Shown here: one piece after another, positions 51,355 through 59,726 of the stretch
Position numbering within the stretch: the stretch's first letter is position 1
How the letters are laid out: each line of letters opens with the position of its first letter
Assembly (NCBI GenBank): GCA_964487255.1
Contig: CAZAQV010000016.1
Span: 75,393 to 139,392, forward strand
Direction: 5' to 3'
Source of the DNA: CAZAQV01 sp964487255
Lineage (GTDB): Bacteria; Myxococcota_A; Polyangia; Polyangiales; CAZAQV01
Length of the DNA stretch: 64,000 nt
Translations under genes and position numbers: made by a program
Notes under the pieces: generated by a model
What the model saw: only the letters and a program-made list of their open reading frames with translations
Told to the model about the DNA's origin: nothing
Database searches by the model: none

Positions 51355-52998
51355 TCAAAAGTAGAAGTGGGCGTTGGCATTGAGTGCGCGCAGCACCGAG
51401 TACTCACCGCGTTCCATCTCGAACCACGAGAGGCCAAAAGCCAATCCGTGGAAGCGGAGCGAGACGCCGACCTCGTAGCCGAGCAGCGAAAGGGAGGGTG
51501 CGCTCTCCGCCAGCACGAAGCTGAGCGTGTACGACAGGGGTACTTCAAGGGCGAAGCTGGGTTTTCCGATGCGCAGACGTGCGCCCGCCTGGATGCTGGC
51601 TGCATAGACACCTTCGCCTCGCCAGGTGCCGATCAGCAGGCGCGGACCGAACTCGCCGCGAATGCCGACCACGGCGTCGGGCGAGGTGGAGAAGGTGGTG
51701 AAGTCGTAGGAAAGTCGCGCCAGAAAACCGCCGGGCGAGGACTGCCCTTCGACGGGATCGATCACGGCGCCAACGCCGAGTGCGATGTGCGACCAGACGC
51801 GACGAAACGTGTCGTCCTCGTTTTCCTCCGGGCGTGCCTCGAACTTTTCGGGGGCGTGTTGAAGGTTGGTGTTCGCTGCTGTTTGGCCGCGCATGCCCCA
51901 GCCACCGAGCGGAGCGTCGTGAGGTTCGAGGCGTACGTCGATGCGCTTCGCGGCCTGACCTTCTTTTCCGCGTCGATGGATGGCGACCACGAGCACGCGC
52001 GCGCGACCCGTTGCGGCCTGGACAGACATGGCGCCGTTCTTCGCTTCGGCGATCGTCTCGCGCGGCTTGTCGAGCGAGAAGAGACGTGCTTCCACCGGGC
52101 ACTCATCCGCTTTGCACGCCAGACGCACGTGACCGGCAAAGTCCTTGGCCACGCGAAAGAAAAAGAGTTCGACGTCTTTGTAGACGAGGCCTGCGCCGAC
52201 GGATTGGATCTTCAGTGTGCGTCCACTCAACATCGGTGCGATCGGAATGTCGATATCGCGGATGCCTGTGCGCATTTCGGAGAGCCACCGCACCGGCACC
52301 GCGCTCACCGGGCGTGCTTTTTTGATCGGCGCGATTTCGTCCTTGCTTCGACTAGCAAGGGTGGGAATGCCGATCAGCTCCCCGCGGCTGTTCAGCAGGC
52401 CGCCGCCGCTGTTGCCCGGGTTGAACTCGGCGTCTACGCGGATGAACGAAGTTCGCCCTTCGCCGTCGATGTCGAAGCCCGAGATCTGCCCGCCTGTCAC
52501 GCTGGGCGTCCGCATTCCAAGCGGGTAGCCGACGGCGTACACGCGATCGGAAAGTTCTCCCGCTCGTTGTCGAACCGGAACGGTGGCAAACTCTTTGGTT
52601 GCGAGCGGTTCGCCGCCAACGCGGGATTCGATGCGAATGAGCGCAAGGTCGAGTGAAGGTATTGCGCGAACGACGCGCCCTTTCCAACGTGGTCGGGCTT
52701 CTTCGCGGGCGCTTTGGGTATGCCACAGCGTGACCCAGCCGTCGTCGCGGTAGAGCGTGCCCGGCACGCCACCCGAGAACGAATGCACATGGCCGACCAC
52801 ATGAAAGTTCGTCAACACATAGCCCTGGGCGTCGATGATCGTGCCCGAGCCTTCGCTGCGTTCTGTGTCGCTCTCGGAGACCACCAACACCGTGGCCTCG
52901 ATCGCGCGGCTCATGGCCTTTCGCGACAGGCCTTGTGCCTCAATGCTTGGCGAAAGCGCCGAAACAATGGTGAAAACGACGAAAGGAATGGCTCTCAT
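51355..52998 (-). CDS. Trypsin-like (HtrA-type) serine protease fused to a probable outer-membrane beta-barrel
   Basis: 547 aa from the ATG at 52998, giving signal peptide MRAIPFVVFTIVSALSPSIEA. The protease domain (about 25-240) has the triad H66 (TNFHVVGH), D117 (SLDLALIRI) and S197 (NPGNSGGGL), with the HtrA-like GYPLGM. No PDZ domain follows. A beta-rich middle (about 245-370) leads to a C-terminal ~150 residues of alternating amphipathic strands (VWSHIALGVGAVIDPVEG, ARLSYDFTTF, ASIQAGARLRIG, LGYEVGVSLRFHGLAFGLSW) ending in HFYF, the terminal aromatic typical of BAM substrates. It appears to be a protease anchored by its own barrel. Confidence 0.78.
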   Translation of the reverse strand: MRAIPFVVFTIVSALSPSIEAQGLSRKAMSRAIEATVLVVSESDTERSEGSGTIIDAQGYVLTNFHVVGHVHSFSGGVPGTLYRDDGWVTLWHTQSAREEARPRWKGRVVRAIPSLDLALIRIESRVGGEPLATKEFATVPVRQRAGELSDRVYAVGYPLGMRTPSVTGGQISGFDIDGEGRTSFIRVDAEFNPGNSGGGLLNSRGELIGIPTLASRSKDEIAPIKKARPVSAVPVRWLSEMRTGIRDIDIPIAPMLSGRTLKIQSVGAGLVYKDVELFFFRVAKDFAGHVRLACKADECPVEARLFSLDKPRETIAEAKNGAMSVQAATGRARVLVVAIHRRGKEGQAAKRIDVRLEPHDAPLGGWGMRGQTAANTNLQHAPEKFEARPEENEDDTFRRVWSHIALGVGAVIDPVEGQSSPGGFLARLSYDFTTFSTSPDAVVGIRGEFGPRLLIGTWRGEGVYAASIQAGARLRIGKPSFALEVPLSYTLSFVLAESAPSLSLLGYEVGVSLRFHGLAFGLSWFEMERGEYSVLRALNANAHFYF

Positions 52999-53096
52999 GC
53001 CCTTCTTTACACAGAGCGAGAGCTCGTCTTTAGCGAGCGGCAAAAAAAAGTTAAAGCCAGCGCCTTCGTCGCCTGTACGGAAGGGAAAAGGAGAAC

Positions 53097-53702
53097 ATGA
53101 TGCGGATTTTTGCCATCACCACCCTGCTATTTCTGGCTGCCTGCACGACCGAGCGCTCGCGAGGCCGTGGGCCCGGCGGCGAACTGAGTATCGAGGACTT
53201 TCTCGATGCCGGGTCCAAGACCGATCTCGACGCGAGCTTGAGTGAAGACGGTGGGCGATCGGTTAAAGGGGATGCCTCGCTCGTAACGAGCGACACCGGG
53301 TCTGATGCGGGCCCGCAATGCGTCCCCTTCGACCCGCCTCCAGCTGCCGGTCCATGTCGTGAGGAGGCTTGGGCTTGTCTGATCGCCGCCGATGGTGGCG
53401 AAATCGATTTCGATACGTGTTTCGAAGAGTATCCTGCGTGCGATCAGTGCATCGCGGATCGTTTCAATGACCGCTTGGTGGGCACGATCGCCGACCCGGG
53501 CCCGTGTCAGCAAGAGCGCTTCTGCTTCTTGGGCTGCCTGATTCACTACTGTCCAGAGGACGACATGCGTTGTCTCGAGGCCGCGGTGACGAACGAATGT
53601 AGAGCATTGGCGGAGAGCTACAACGTCTGCGGTCGCAGTCGAGAGAACGAGAACACCTGCGCCGATTTCGCAATCACGAACTGCCGACCCGATGCAACCT
53701 GA
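53097..53702 (+). CDS. Small Cys-rich lipoprotein
   Basis: 201 aa. The signal peptide FAITTLLFLAAC is lipobox-like. A Gly/Asp linker (DAGSKTDLDASLSEDGG) is followed by a Cys-rich domain of paired motifs (CREEAWACL, CFEEYPACDQC, CQQERFCFLGCLIHYC, CLEAAVTNEC) found in Myxococcota surface lipoproteins. ATG at 53097 (a second ATG at 53100). Divergent from the protease gene, with ~100 bases between starts. Unknown function. Confidence 0.72.
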   Translation: MMRIFAITTLLFLAACTTERSRGRGPGGELSIEDFLDAGSKTDLDASLSEDGGRSVKGDASLVTSDTGSDAGPQCVPFDPPPAAGPCREEAWACLIAADGGEIDFDTCFEEYPACDQCIADRFNDRLVGTIADPGPCQQERFCFLGCLIHYCPEDDMRCLEAAVTNECRALAESYNVCGRSRENENTCADFAITNCRPDAT

Positions 53703-53756
53703 TCGTTGAAGAAGGTCCGCCTCGTGTACCGACTGCTTTTGTGGTAGGCGCAAGGG

Positions 53757-55022
53757 GTGGCTGAGCGAGTTGCGAAGAAATTCGGAGTGCACTCGGAGGT
53801 GGGGCGGCTACGCACGGTCTTGGTGCATCGTCCGGACTTGAGCTTGCAGCGGCTTACGCCCAGCAACTGCGCAGATTTGCTGTTCGACGACGTGATTTGG
53901 GTCAAGCGCGCCCAACAGCAGCATGATCACTTCGTGGCGCAGATGCGCGCGCACGACGTCGACGTGCTCTACCTGCACGACCTGCTCGCGGAAACACTTG
54001 AGGACGAAGAGACACGGCGCCTCGTGCTCGATCAGGCCGTCACCGATTTGACCGTGGGTCCGGGTGCGGTCGGTGATATTCGCGCGCACTTGCTCGAGCA
54101 ATCGCCGGATTGGCTTGCCACCCATCTCATTGGTGGACTGACTGCAAACGAGATGCAAGATCTTGATCTTGCGAGCCGCTCTCTCGTCGCCGCCGTGCCC
54201 AAAAGCGGTGCCTTTATTCTGCCGCCTCTGCCGAACTCCATTTTTACGCGGGACTCGTCCTGCTGGATATACGGAGGCGTGTGCCTCAACCCGATGTACT
54301 ACCTCGCACGCGAACGTGAAGCCCTCAATGTTGCGACCATCTACCGCCGCCATCGGATGTTCCGCGAAGCCGACTTCGAGTTTTGGTATCCACGATCGGG
54401 AGACGTCGACGACGTTCAGCCCGAGAACTTCGGCCAAGCCAGTCTTGAAGGGGGAGACATCATGCCGATCGGAGGCGGTGTTGTGCTCGCTGGGATCAGT
54501 GAGCGAACGACCGCGCCGATGATCGAGCTGCTTGCTGAGCGGCTTTTCGCGGCCGAAGCGGCCCAACAGGTGATCGCGTGCGTGCTCGGACGGAGTCGCT
54601 CCCACATGCATCTCGACACCGTGATGACGATGCTCGACCGGGATGCGGTGACCGTTTATCCCTCAGTGGTCGACAAGATTCGCGCTTTCAGCATCCGACC
54701 AGGCGCGGCCGGCGCACTCGATGTCCGCGAAGAACCCGACTTTCTCGAAGCACTTCGCTGTGCACTCAACGCCAAGAAACTCCGCGTCGTTCCGACCGGC
54801 GGTGACGAGTTTCAGGCTGCGAGAGAGCAATGGGACGACGGCAACAATGTCGTCGCGCTTCGCCCTGGCGTGGTCATTGCCTACGCGAAGAACGAGGATA
54901 CCAACCGACTTCTGCGCAACGCGGGTATCGAGGTGCTTGAGATTGACGGCTCGGAGCTCGGTCGCGGTCGTGGCGGCGGACATTGCATGACCTGTCCGCT
55001 GATACGCGACGCAATTGAGTGA
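53757..55022 (+). CDS. arcA: Arginine deiminase
   Basis: Hydrolyses L-arginine to L-citrulline and ammonia. 421 aa, GTG start at 53757, normal length. Signature elements are GVHSEVGRLRTVLVHRPDL (N-terminus), LPNSIFTRDSS (substrate-binding Arg/Asp), SLEGGDIMPIGGG, HLDTVMTMLD (catalytic His) and, near the C-terminus, GRGGGHCMTCPL with the nucleophilic Cys. No arcB (ornithine carbamoyltransferase) or arcC (carbamate kinase) adjoins it, so ATP generation by the full pathway is not supported in this window; ammonia or citrulline production may be its role. A BCCT transporter follows on the same strand after ~150 bases. Confidence 0.94.
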   Translation: MAERVAKKFGVHSEVGRLRTVLVHRPDLSLQRLTPSNCADLLFDDVIWVKRAQQQHDHFVAQMRAHDVDVLYLHDLLAETLEDEETRRLVLDQAVTDLTVGPGAVGDIRAHLLEQSPDWLATHLIGGLTANEMQDLDLASRSLVAAVPKSGAFILPPLPNSIFTRDSSCWIYGGVCLNPMYYLAREREALNVATIYRRHRMFREADFEFWYPRSGDVDDVQPENFGQASLEGGDIMPIGGGVVLAGISERTTAPMIELLAERLFAAEAAQQVIACVLGRSRSHMHLDTVMTMLDRDAVTVYPSVVDKIRAFSIRPGAAGALDVREEPDFLEALRCALNAKKLRVVPTGGDEFQAAREQWDDGNNVVALRPGVVIAYAKNEDTNRLLRNAGIEVLEIDGSELGRGRGGGHCMTCPLIRDAIE

Positions 55023-55176
55023 CTTGCGATTCGGTCGACGAGACATCGCTGTTGCCCGCGGTGCCTGCGCACCGACGATTCTGAGTGTTCGTGCGTGGGC
55101 GTTGCGCAAGGTGGCGCTTTGTGTATAGAGAGTTGTTATCAAGCTCTCTCGTCTGCATCTTACGCCGGTCTTCGGT

Positions 55177-56664
55177 TTGTCCGCATTTTTCGTCTTCTTG
55201 ATTCTCGGGGTCTGTGTTGTCCTTCCCAAGCGAGCTGCCACAGCGTTTGCTGCGCTGCTCAACACGGTCTCGACTCATTTTGGCTGGCTGTACATCGTTT
55301 CGATTCTGGTTTTCCTGGTCTTTGCGTTGTGGTTGCTTTTCAGTCGTTACGGGAAGTTGCGGTTGGGGCCTAACGACTCCCGTCCAGAGTTCGGGCGGCT
55401 GACCTGGTTTTCGATGCTCTTCAGTGCAGGCATCGGGGCCGGCCTCGTCTTTTACGGTGTCGCTGAGCCGATGTTGCATTACCAGGATCCGCGTGTGCTC
55501 GAGGGGGGCACGCCTGAAGCGCGCGCAGCTGCGCTTCCGGTGACCATTTATCACTGGGGACTTCATGCGTGGGCTATCTATGTCGTGATGGGGCTTGGCA
55601 TTGCCTACTTTGGCTATCGCAAGGGGCTTCCGCTCACCATTCGTTCATGTTTGCACCCACTGCTTGGAGCGCGCATTCATGGTTTCTTCGGACATACGAT
55701 CGACACCATCGCCGTACTTGGCACGCTGTTTGGGCTTGCCACGGCGCTCGGGCTCGGCGTGATGCAGGTCAGTGCGGGGCTATCGAGACTCTTTTCAACA
55801 CCGCACACGACCAACTTTCAGCTCATCCTGATCGCGATCATTACCGCGTGCGCCATCATCTCCTTGGTAACCGGTGTGAACAAAGGTATCCGCCGGCTCA
55901 GTGAGATCAATATGCTGCTGGCAGCGTCTTTGATGCTCTTCGTACTATTCGCAGGGCCGACCGAGACGATTGTGGAGCGCTTCTTCACGGCGCTCTATGG
56001 TTACGCCGCAAACTTCATTCCACGGTCGACGCGGCTCCCGGGCCTGAATACTGAGATGACCGAGTGGACCAAGAATTGGACCGTGTTCTACTGGGGTTGG
56101 TGGATCTCGTGGGCTCCATTTGTGGGCATGTTCGTCGCGCGTATCTCGCGCGGGAGAACGATTCGTGAGTTTGTTTTAGCGGTTCTCTTGGTGCCGACGA
56201 TCGTGACCGCAATGTGGATGGTCGTGTTCGGTGGAACCGCGCTGCAGCTTGATGCGGCCGGCGCGCCCATCGCCGAAGCGGTGTCCAAGGATGTTTCGAC
56301 CGCGATCTACGCCTTGCTTGAGCAGCTTCCGCTTTATGAGCTGACGTCAGGTGTGGCCTGCTTAGTCATTATCCTGTTTTTTGTCACCTCGTCCGACTCG
56401 GCGTCGCTCGTGGTAGACATGCTGACGTCGGGGGGCGTACCGGACCCTCCGGTCTGGCAACGCATCTTTTGGGGCACGGTCGAAGGATCGTGCGCAGCCG
56501 TGTTGCTTTTTGTCGGTGGTCAAGCCGCGCTCGCTGCGCTCCAAGCAGCCGTTGTGAGCATCGCGCTTCCTTTTTGTGTCGTGATGCTCGCTGTCATCGT
56601 GAGCCTGATCCTTGCGCTCCGTCACGAGAAACCTGCGAAAGCCAAGTCGCGAGCCGTCGTTTAG
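55177..56664 (+). CDS. BCCT-family transporter (glycine betaine/choline/carnitine type)
   Basis: 495 aa with the 12 helices of the family. Hallmarks are WFSMLFSAGIGAGLVFYGVAEP, the substrate-site stretch TVFYWGWWISWAPFVGMFVARISRG, and SDSASLVVDMLTSGG. It would import a quaternary ammonium compound with Na+ or H+. The start is uncertain. Family-like sequence extends upstream of the TTG at 55177 (LSRLHLTPVFG), but the open frame back to the TAG at 55126-55128 has no ATG, GTG or TTG before it. A CTG at 55153 or an ATC at 55138, or a base error, must be considered. The C-terminal regulatory tail is short. Confidence 0.9.
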   Translation: MSAFFVFLILGVCVVLPKRAATAFAALLNTVSTHFGWLYIVSILVFLVFALWLLFSRYGKLRLGPNDSRPEFGRLTWFSMLFSAGIGAGLVFYGVAEPMLHYQDPRVLEGGTPEARAAALPVTIYHWGLHAWAIYVVMGLGIAYFGYRKGLPLTIRSCLHPLLGARIHGFFGHTIDTIAVLGTLFGLATALGLGVMQVSAGLSRLFSTPHTTNFQLILIAIITACAIISLVTGVNKGIRRLSEINMLLAASLMLFVLFAGPTETIVERFFTALYGYAANFIPRSTRLPGLNTEMTEWTKNWTVFYWGWWISWAPFVGMFVARISRGRTIREFVLAVLLVPTIVTAMWMVVFGGTALQLDAAGAPIAEAVSKDVSTAIYALLEQLPLYELTSGVACLVIILFFVTSSDSASLVVDMLTSGGVPDPPVWQRIFWGTVEGSCAAVLLFVGGQAALAALQAAVVSIALPFCVVMLAVIVSLILALRHEKPAKAKSRAVV

Positions 56665-56671
56665 ATGATGC

Positions 56672-57340
56672 TTAGGTTGCGCGATAGCTGGCGTCCCAAT
56701 CCATGAAACGTTTGGTGACGCCGTCGCTGGCGAGGTGCGGGTAGTGTTCTCGTAGACCATCCAAGATGAGCTTGATGGGTACGTCGGAGAACGTGCCGTG
56801 CATCGCGAGGTACTCCATGAACTGGCTACCATCAGCGCTGAACTGCTGAAACATCGAGTCCTCAAGGCCGTCGAACTCAAGCGGCGGGACGCCCAACCGC
56901 TCACAAAGTCCAGCGTCAAAAGCGGGCGTCGCCTTACGCCATGCGCCTTCGATGTACAGTTCGGTGTAGCCATGCATGGCAAAGGTGTCCGTTCGCAGCC
57001 ATTCGATCATCTTCGGTGTCGAGAGGTGGTTCTTCACGTTGGCTAAGGCTAAGCGCGACGGAATTCCGACCGCGCGGGCAACCGCACCAAACAAGACTGC
57101 CTTCGGGATGCAGTACGATATTCCGTGCAGCAATACATCGCTGGCCCGCATCGAGCCGCCGTCCGTATTGAAGACGTAGGGGTTGTACGGAATCTCGTCG
57201 CGCACCGCGAGGTAGAGCGCGCGAATCCGCGGGACATCACCGTTCTCCACACCCGCGAGCGTCTCCTCGACAAACGCTTGGACACGCGGGTGTCCGCGGT
57301 CGAAGTAGCCCGTTGCGGCGAGGTCTTCTGGATTGTGCAC
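56672..57340 (-). CDS. Transglutaminase-like (papain-fold) protein
   Basis: 222 aa from a GTG at 57340; the frame continues upstream through the divergent gene's leader but without coding character. The core of a transglutaminase-like domain is clear: ISYCIPKAVLFGAVARAVGIPSRLAL (nucleophilic Cys), TFAMHGYTELYIEGAWRKATPAFD (catalytic His and Asp). Residues 20-70 (AFVEETLAGVEN… ALYLAVRDEIPYNPYVF) form the usual helical prelude. No signal peptide. Such proteins are cysteine peptidases or amidases. Convergent with the BCCT gene (7 bases between stops). Confidence 0.82.
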   Translation of the reverse strand: MHNPEDLAATGYFDRGHPRVQAFVEETLAGVENGDVPRIRALYLAVRDEIPYNPYVFNTDGGSMRASDVLLHGISYCIPKAVLFGAVARAVGIPSRLALANVKNHLSTPKMIEWLRTDTFAMHGYTELYIEGAWRKATPAFDAGLCERLGVPPLEFDGLEDSMFQQFSADGSQFMEYLAMHGTFSDVPIKLILDGLREHYPHLASDGVTKRFMDWDASYRAT

Positions 57341-57415
57341 GGCTGTGACCGTAGCAGTTTTTGCTGAGCCTTTTGACGTTTGGGAACTTCGCGTTGTAGG
57401 TTGTGTCCAAGCCCC

Positions 57416-58513
57416 ATGCTTTGCGAGCTCAAGATGCTCACTACGGTGGCTTTTTTCATCTTCTTGGCGTCCGCAACATCTGCGCACGCGCAATGCGCGC
57501 TTTCTGCCGATGAGTTTTCCCATCAAAGAGTGAAGGTGCGTCCAAGAGGAGCCACGCCCTTTATGGTTTCGGTTGAGCAAGTCGCCGTTGAAGCCGAGGT
57601 GCCTCACGCTCCTGGTAGGGCGATCAAGCTATCGACCCGCAAGCCTGTGCTCTTCAAGGGTACTGCCACCAATGTTTGGGCTTCGGTGATCGTTGAGCAC
57701 ACAAGTGAGAATGGCGAAGTCACGCTGCGCAAGGGCGCGCGTTTCATCCCGAGCCATTCGCGAGGCGAGTCGGTTGTGGGAACCGCGGTGATCGAAGCTG
57801 GCGACGTGCTCGAGGGTGAGTACAAACACCCTGATATTTTCGTGCGCGGCATCTCGGTCCCGTGTGCCAAGCTCTCACTCACACCACCGTTTCTGTCGCT
57901 CAAGGAAGAAGAAGCGGTACTTGAAAACCTGAAAGAGGATGAGCAGGCATCCGAAGAAGGCGAACGCGTCTATCTACTGCGTCACGAAAGGTTTCGCGTT
58001 CCTCTGCGGGAGCGGCCGAGCTTTTCCTCTCGAGCGCGCGTTGTTCAAAGCCCGCACTGCAATAACTGTTTGCAGTTCGTCGGGCACGCGCGTCGCGGTC
58101 GCTGGCTTGAGGTATCGGCCGGTGGGCCAGCCGTTTGGATCAAAGGCTGGCTCCCCATCGGCTGGTTAAAAGAGGATCCAGAGGGACTCATTTATGGCGG
58201 AGGGTGCACTGGAGACCACGATGCTTTTGCCATGGGCGGACACGGATGGGGACAAGGTAGCCCGCCAGAAGATCTCTACATCGGCGAGGCCGTGATCGAG
58301 GCGGGCACCCAAGTTTTCGCCGAACCGGGGCGCGGACTGTGGGCGACCGTCAAGGAGAAGCTAACGGTACAGGTGTGGCACAAACGCGGTAGCGCGTGGG
58401 TGGCGCTCCGAAATCTGCCGGGCATTCGCGATGCCGCTGGTGGTTGGCCTCTGGATGCGTTCGTCCCCCGACGGTCTGTTCAGCTTTTGAAGGGAACAAG
58501 CTCAAGCCAATAG
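57416..58513 (+). CDS. Exported protein of unknown function
   Basis: 365 aa from 57416 (or 359 from 57434). The signal peptide is LTTVAFFIFLASATSAHA. The mature protein is beta-rich, with two segments resembling bacterial SH3-like domains: FRVPLRERPSFSSRARVVQ (about 190-250, containing CNNC) and VIEAGTQVFAEPGRGLWATVKEKLTVQVWHKRGSAWVAL (about 295-345). An acidic coiled stretch (KEEEAVLENLKEDEQASEEGER) separates the halves. SH3-like modules suggest cell-wall or ligand binding. Divergent from the transglutaminase-like gene, with ~75 bases between starts. Confidence 0.65.
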   Translation: MLCELKMLTTVAFFIFLASATSAHAQCALSADEFSHQRVKVRPRGATPFMVSVEQVAVEAEVPHAPGRAIKLSTRKPVLFKGTATNVWASVIVEHTSENGEVTLRKGARFIPSHSRGESVVGTAVIEAGDVLEGEYKHPDIFVRGISVPCAKLSLTPPFLSLKEEEAVLENLKEDEQASEEGERVYLLRHERFRVPLRERPSFSSRARVVQSPHCNNCLQFVGHARRGRWLEVSAGGPAVWIKGWLPIGWLKEDPEGLIYGGGCTGDHDAFAMGGHGWGQGSPPEDLYIGEAVIEAGTQVFAEPGRGLWATVKEKLTVQVWHKRGSAWVALRNLPGIRDAAGGWPLDAFVPRRSVQLLKGTSSSQ

Positions 58514-58672
58514 AAACACCTCTGCTTTTTGCTTGGCGCATCTGGTGACGCATTGCGACGAAACCCAACGAGAATTTGGGTACGGTGTTGACGGACGTGG
58601 AGAGATGCTTAAAGATACAATTAGTCGAATAAAAACAGCGCCCTGAGCGCATTCAACCTAAGGAGGTCAATC

Positions 58673-59104
58673 ATGGAAATCACTTCGTGGACGCCTTCAA
58701 ACGGCGTAGATGTGTTGAGTAGCCCGCCTCGATTGAGGACAGGCTTTGTCGTGCCGGAGCTGGTGCGGGCCACGCGAATCGCAGCGCCGCTCGATGTGCT
58801 TGAGACGGACGAAGCGCTCATCGTTCGGGTCGACATGCCGGGCTATGCGCCAGAGGCCATCGACGTTGAGATCGAGGATGGCCATCTTCACATACGGGCA
58901 CAGCAGCCCAGCGAGCAGGCGGAGAACGTGAACGTCTTGGTGCGGGAGCGTTTTGCGAGCGCTGTAGCGCGCAGGGTCAAGCTTCCCAAACCTGTCGACG
59001 CCGATGGTGTCGTCGCGAGCTGTCAGCACGGCGTCTTGACCATCACCATGCCGAAGCATGCGCAAGCAAGAAAGCGAGTCATCCAAGTCAAAACGGAGGT
59101 GTAG
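58673..59104 (+). CDS. Small heat-shock protein (Hsp20 / alpha-crystallin family)
   Basis: 143 aa ATP-independent holdase chaperone. The alpha-crystallin domain spans about 37-140: PLDVLETDEALIVRVDMPGYAPEAIDVEIEDGHLHIRA, RERFASAVARRVKLPKPVD, and GVLTITMPK (the I-x-I-like strand). A perfect Shine-Dalgarno, TAAGGAGGT, lies 6 bases before the ATG, indicating strong translation. The 160-base leader (58514-58672) has TTGACG at 58588-58593 and TACAAT at 58616-58621, but 22 bases apart, so the promoter is not clear. No CIRCE element seen. It heads an operon with a zinc-ribbon peptide and another small protein. Confidence 0.92.
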   Translation: MEITSWTPSNGVDVLSSPPRLRTGFVVPELVRATRIAAPLDVLETDEALIVRVDMPGYAPEAIDVEIEDGHLHIRAQQPSEQAENVNVLVRERFASAVARRVKLPKPVDADGVVASCQHGVLTITMPKHAQARKRVIQVKTEV

Positions 59105-59106
59105 TC

Positions 59107-59289
59107 ATGCGCTGGCGATGTGTAGAGTGCGATCGGGTCTATCGCGCGGCGTCGCGCCAAGAGGTGTGTCCACGCTGCGGAATCGCGGGTGCGATGCTCC
59201 GTGAGACGGAGCCGTCCGGCTTTTCTCTCGAGAACATGAGAGAGAAACTGTTCGAATACACGATCAACCATGGGGGTAGCTATGCGTGA
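59107..59289 (+). CDS. Zinc-ribbon / rubredoxin-like mini-protein
   Basis: 60 aa, starting 2 bases after the Hsp20 stop. Four cysteines in C-x2-C…C-x2-C arrangement (C5, C8, C21, C24 in MRWRCVECDRVY… EVCPRCGIAGAM) form a metal-binding ribbon. The remaining C-terminal half (GFSLENMREKLFEYTINHGG) is helical. Its position suggests a role with the chaperone in protein quality control, perhaps metal- or redox-sensing. Confidence 0.78.
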   Translation: MRWRCVECDRVYRAASRQEVCPRCGIAGAMLRETEPSGFSLENMREKLFEYTINHGGSYA

Positions 59290-59524
59290 CGTCATGCGTT
59301 TTGCTTCACTACGCGGACAAGCCAGGAAGTGGGCCGAGGCCGAATTCGATGAGATCGAAGAGCGAGTCCATGGGTCAGAATCCACGGCTGTCAGCGAGAT
59401 GGAACATGATGGTTGGTCGCCGATCATGCCACGCAAGCGATACGTCCGCGTAGCCGATCTTGTCCGTGCACAACGGATGATGGGCTCGTCAGCGAATCAA
59501 GTGCCTCCGCGCGAGCGTCGCTAG
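59282..59524 (+). CDS. Small hypothetical protein of the Hsp20 operon
   Basis: 80 aa from the ATG at 59282, which has GGGGGT six bases upstream and overlaps the zinc-ribbon stop by 8 bases (an ATG at 59270 is less likely). It has an amphipathic helical N-terminus (VMRFASLRGQARKWAEAEFDEIEERVHG) and a basic end (RKRYVRVADLVRAQRMM). No family recognised. Confidence 0.6.
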   Translation: MRDVMRFASLRGQARKWAEAEFDEIEERVHGSESTAVSEMEHDGWSPIMPRKRYVRVADLVRAQRMMGSSANQVPPRERR

Positions 59525-59533
59525 GATCGCGGC

Positions 59534-59567
59534 ACGTCCTCGGTAGTCCGCGGATTGGCGAGGACGT
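59534..59567. terminator. Candidate stem-loop after the Hsp20 operon
   Basis: ACGTCCTCG (59534-59542) pairs perfectly with CGAGGACGT (59559-59567) around a 16-nt loop, 10 bases after the last stop. No T-run follows, so it is a weak intrinsic terminator or a transcript-stabilising hairpin. Confidence 0.45.
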
Positions 59568-59726
59568 TCGCCCGAAGTGCGAGACTGGGCAGCGTCTATC
59601 CTGTGATGCGTTCGTTTCCGTGCTGACACATTTCGTCGATGCATTGACACGGTTTGCCGACGGTTTTGTTCGATATTTCTGCGCCCGATAAGTGGGCACG
59701 AAGCTTGCGTACGTCTAGGCATAACG

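Noticed and set aside
51367..52656. Plus-strand 429-aa open frame opposite the protease-barrel gene
   Set aside because: The minus strand carries an intact catalytic triad, signal peptide and barrel pattern; the plus frame is a GC-rich shadow.
57341..57607. Longer N-terminus of the transglutaminase-like gene
   Set aside because: It runs through the leader and start of the divergent exported-protein gene and lacks conserved character; GTG at 57340 fits better.
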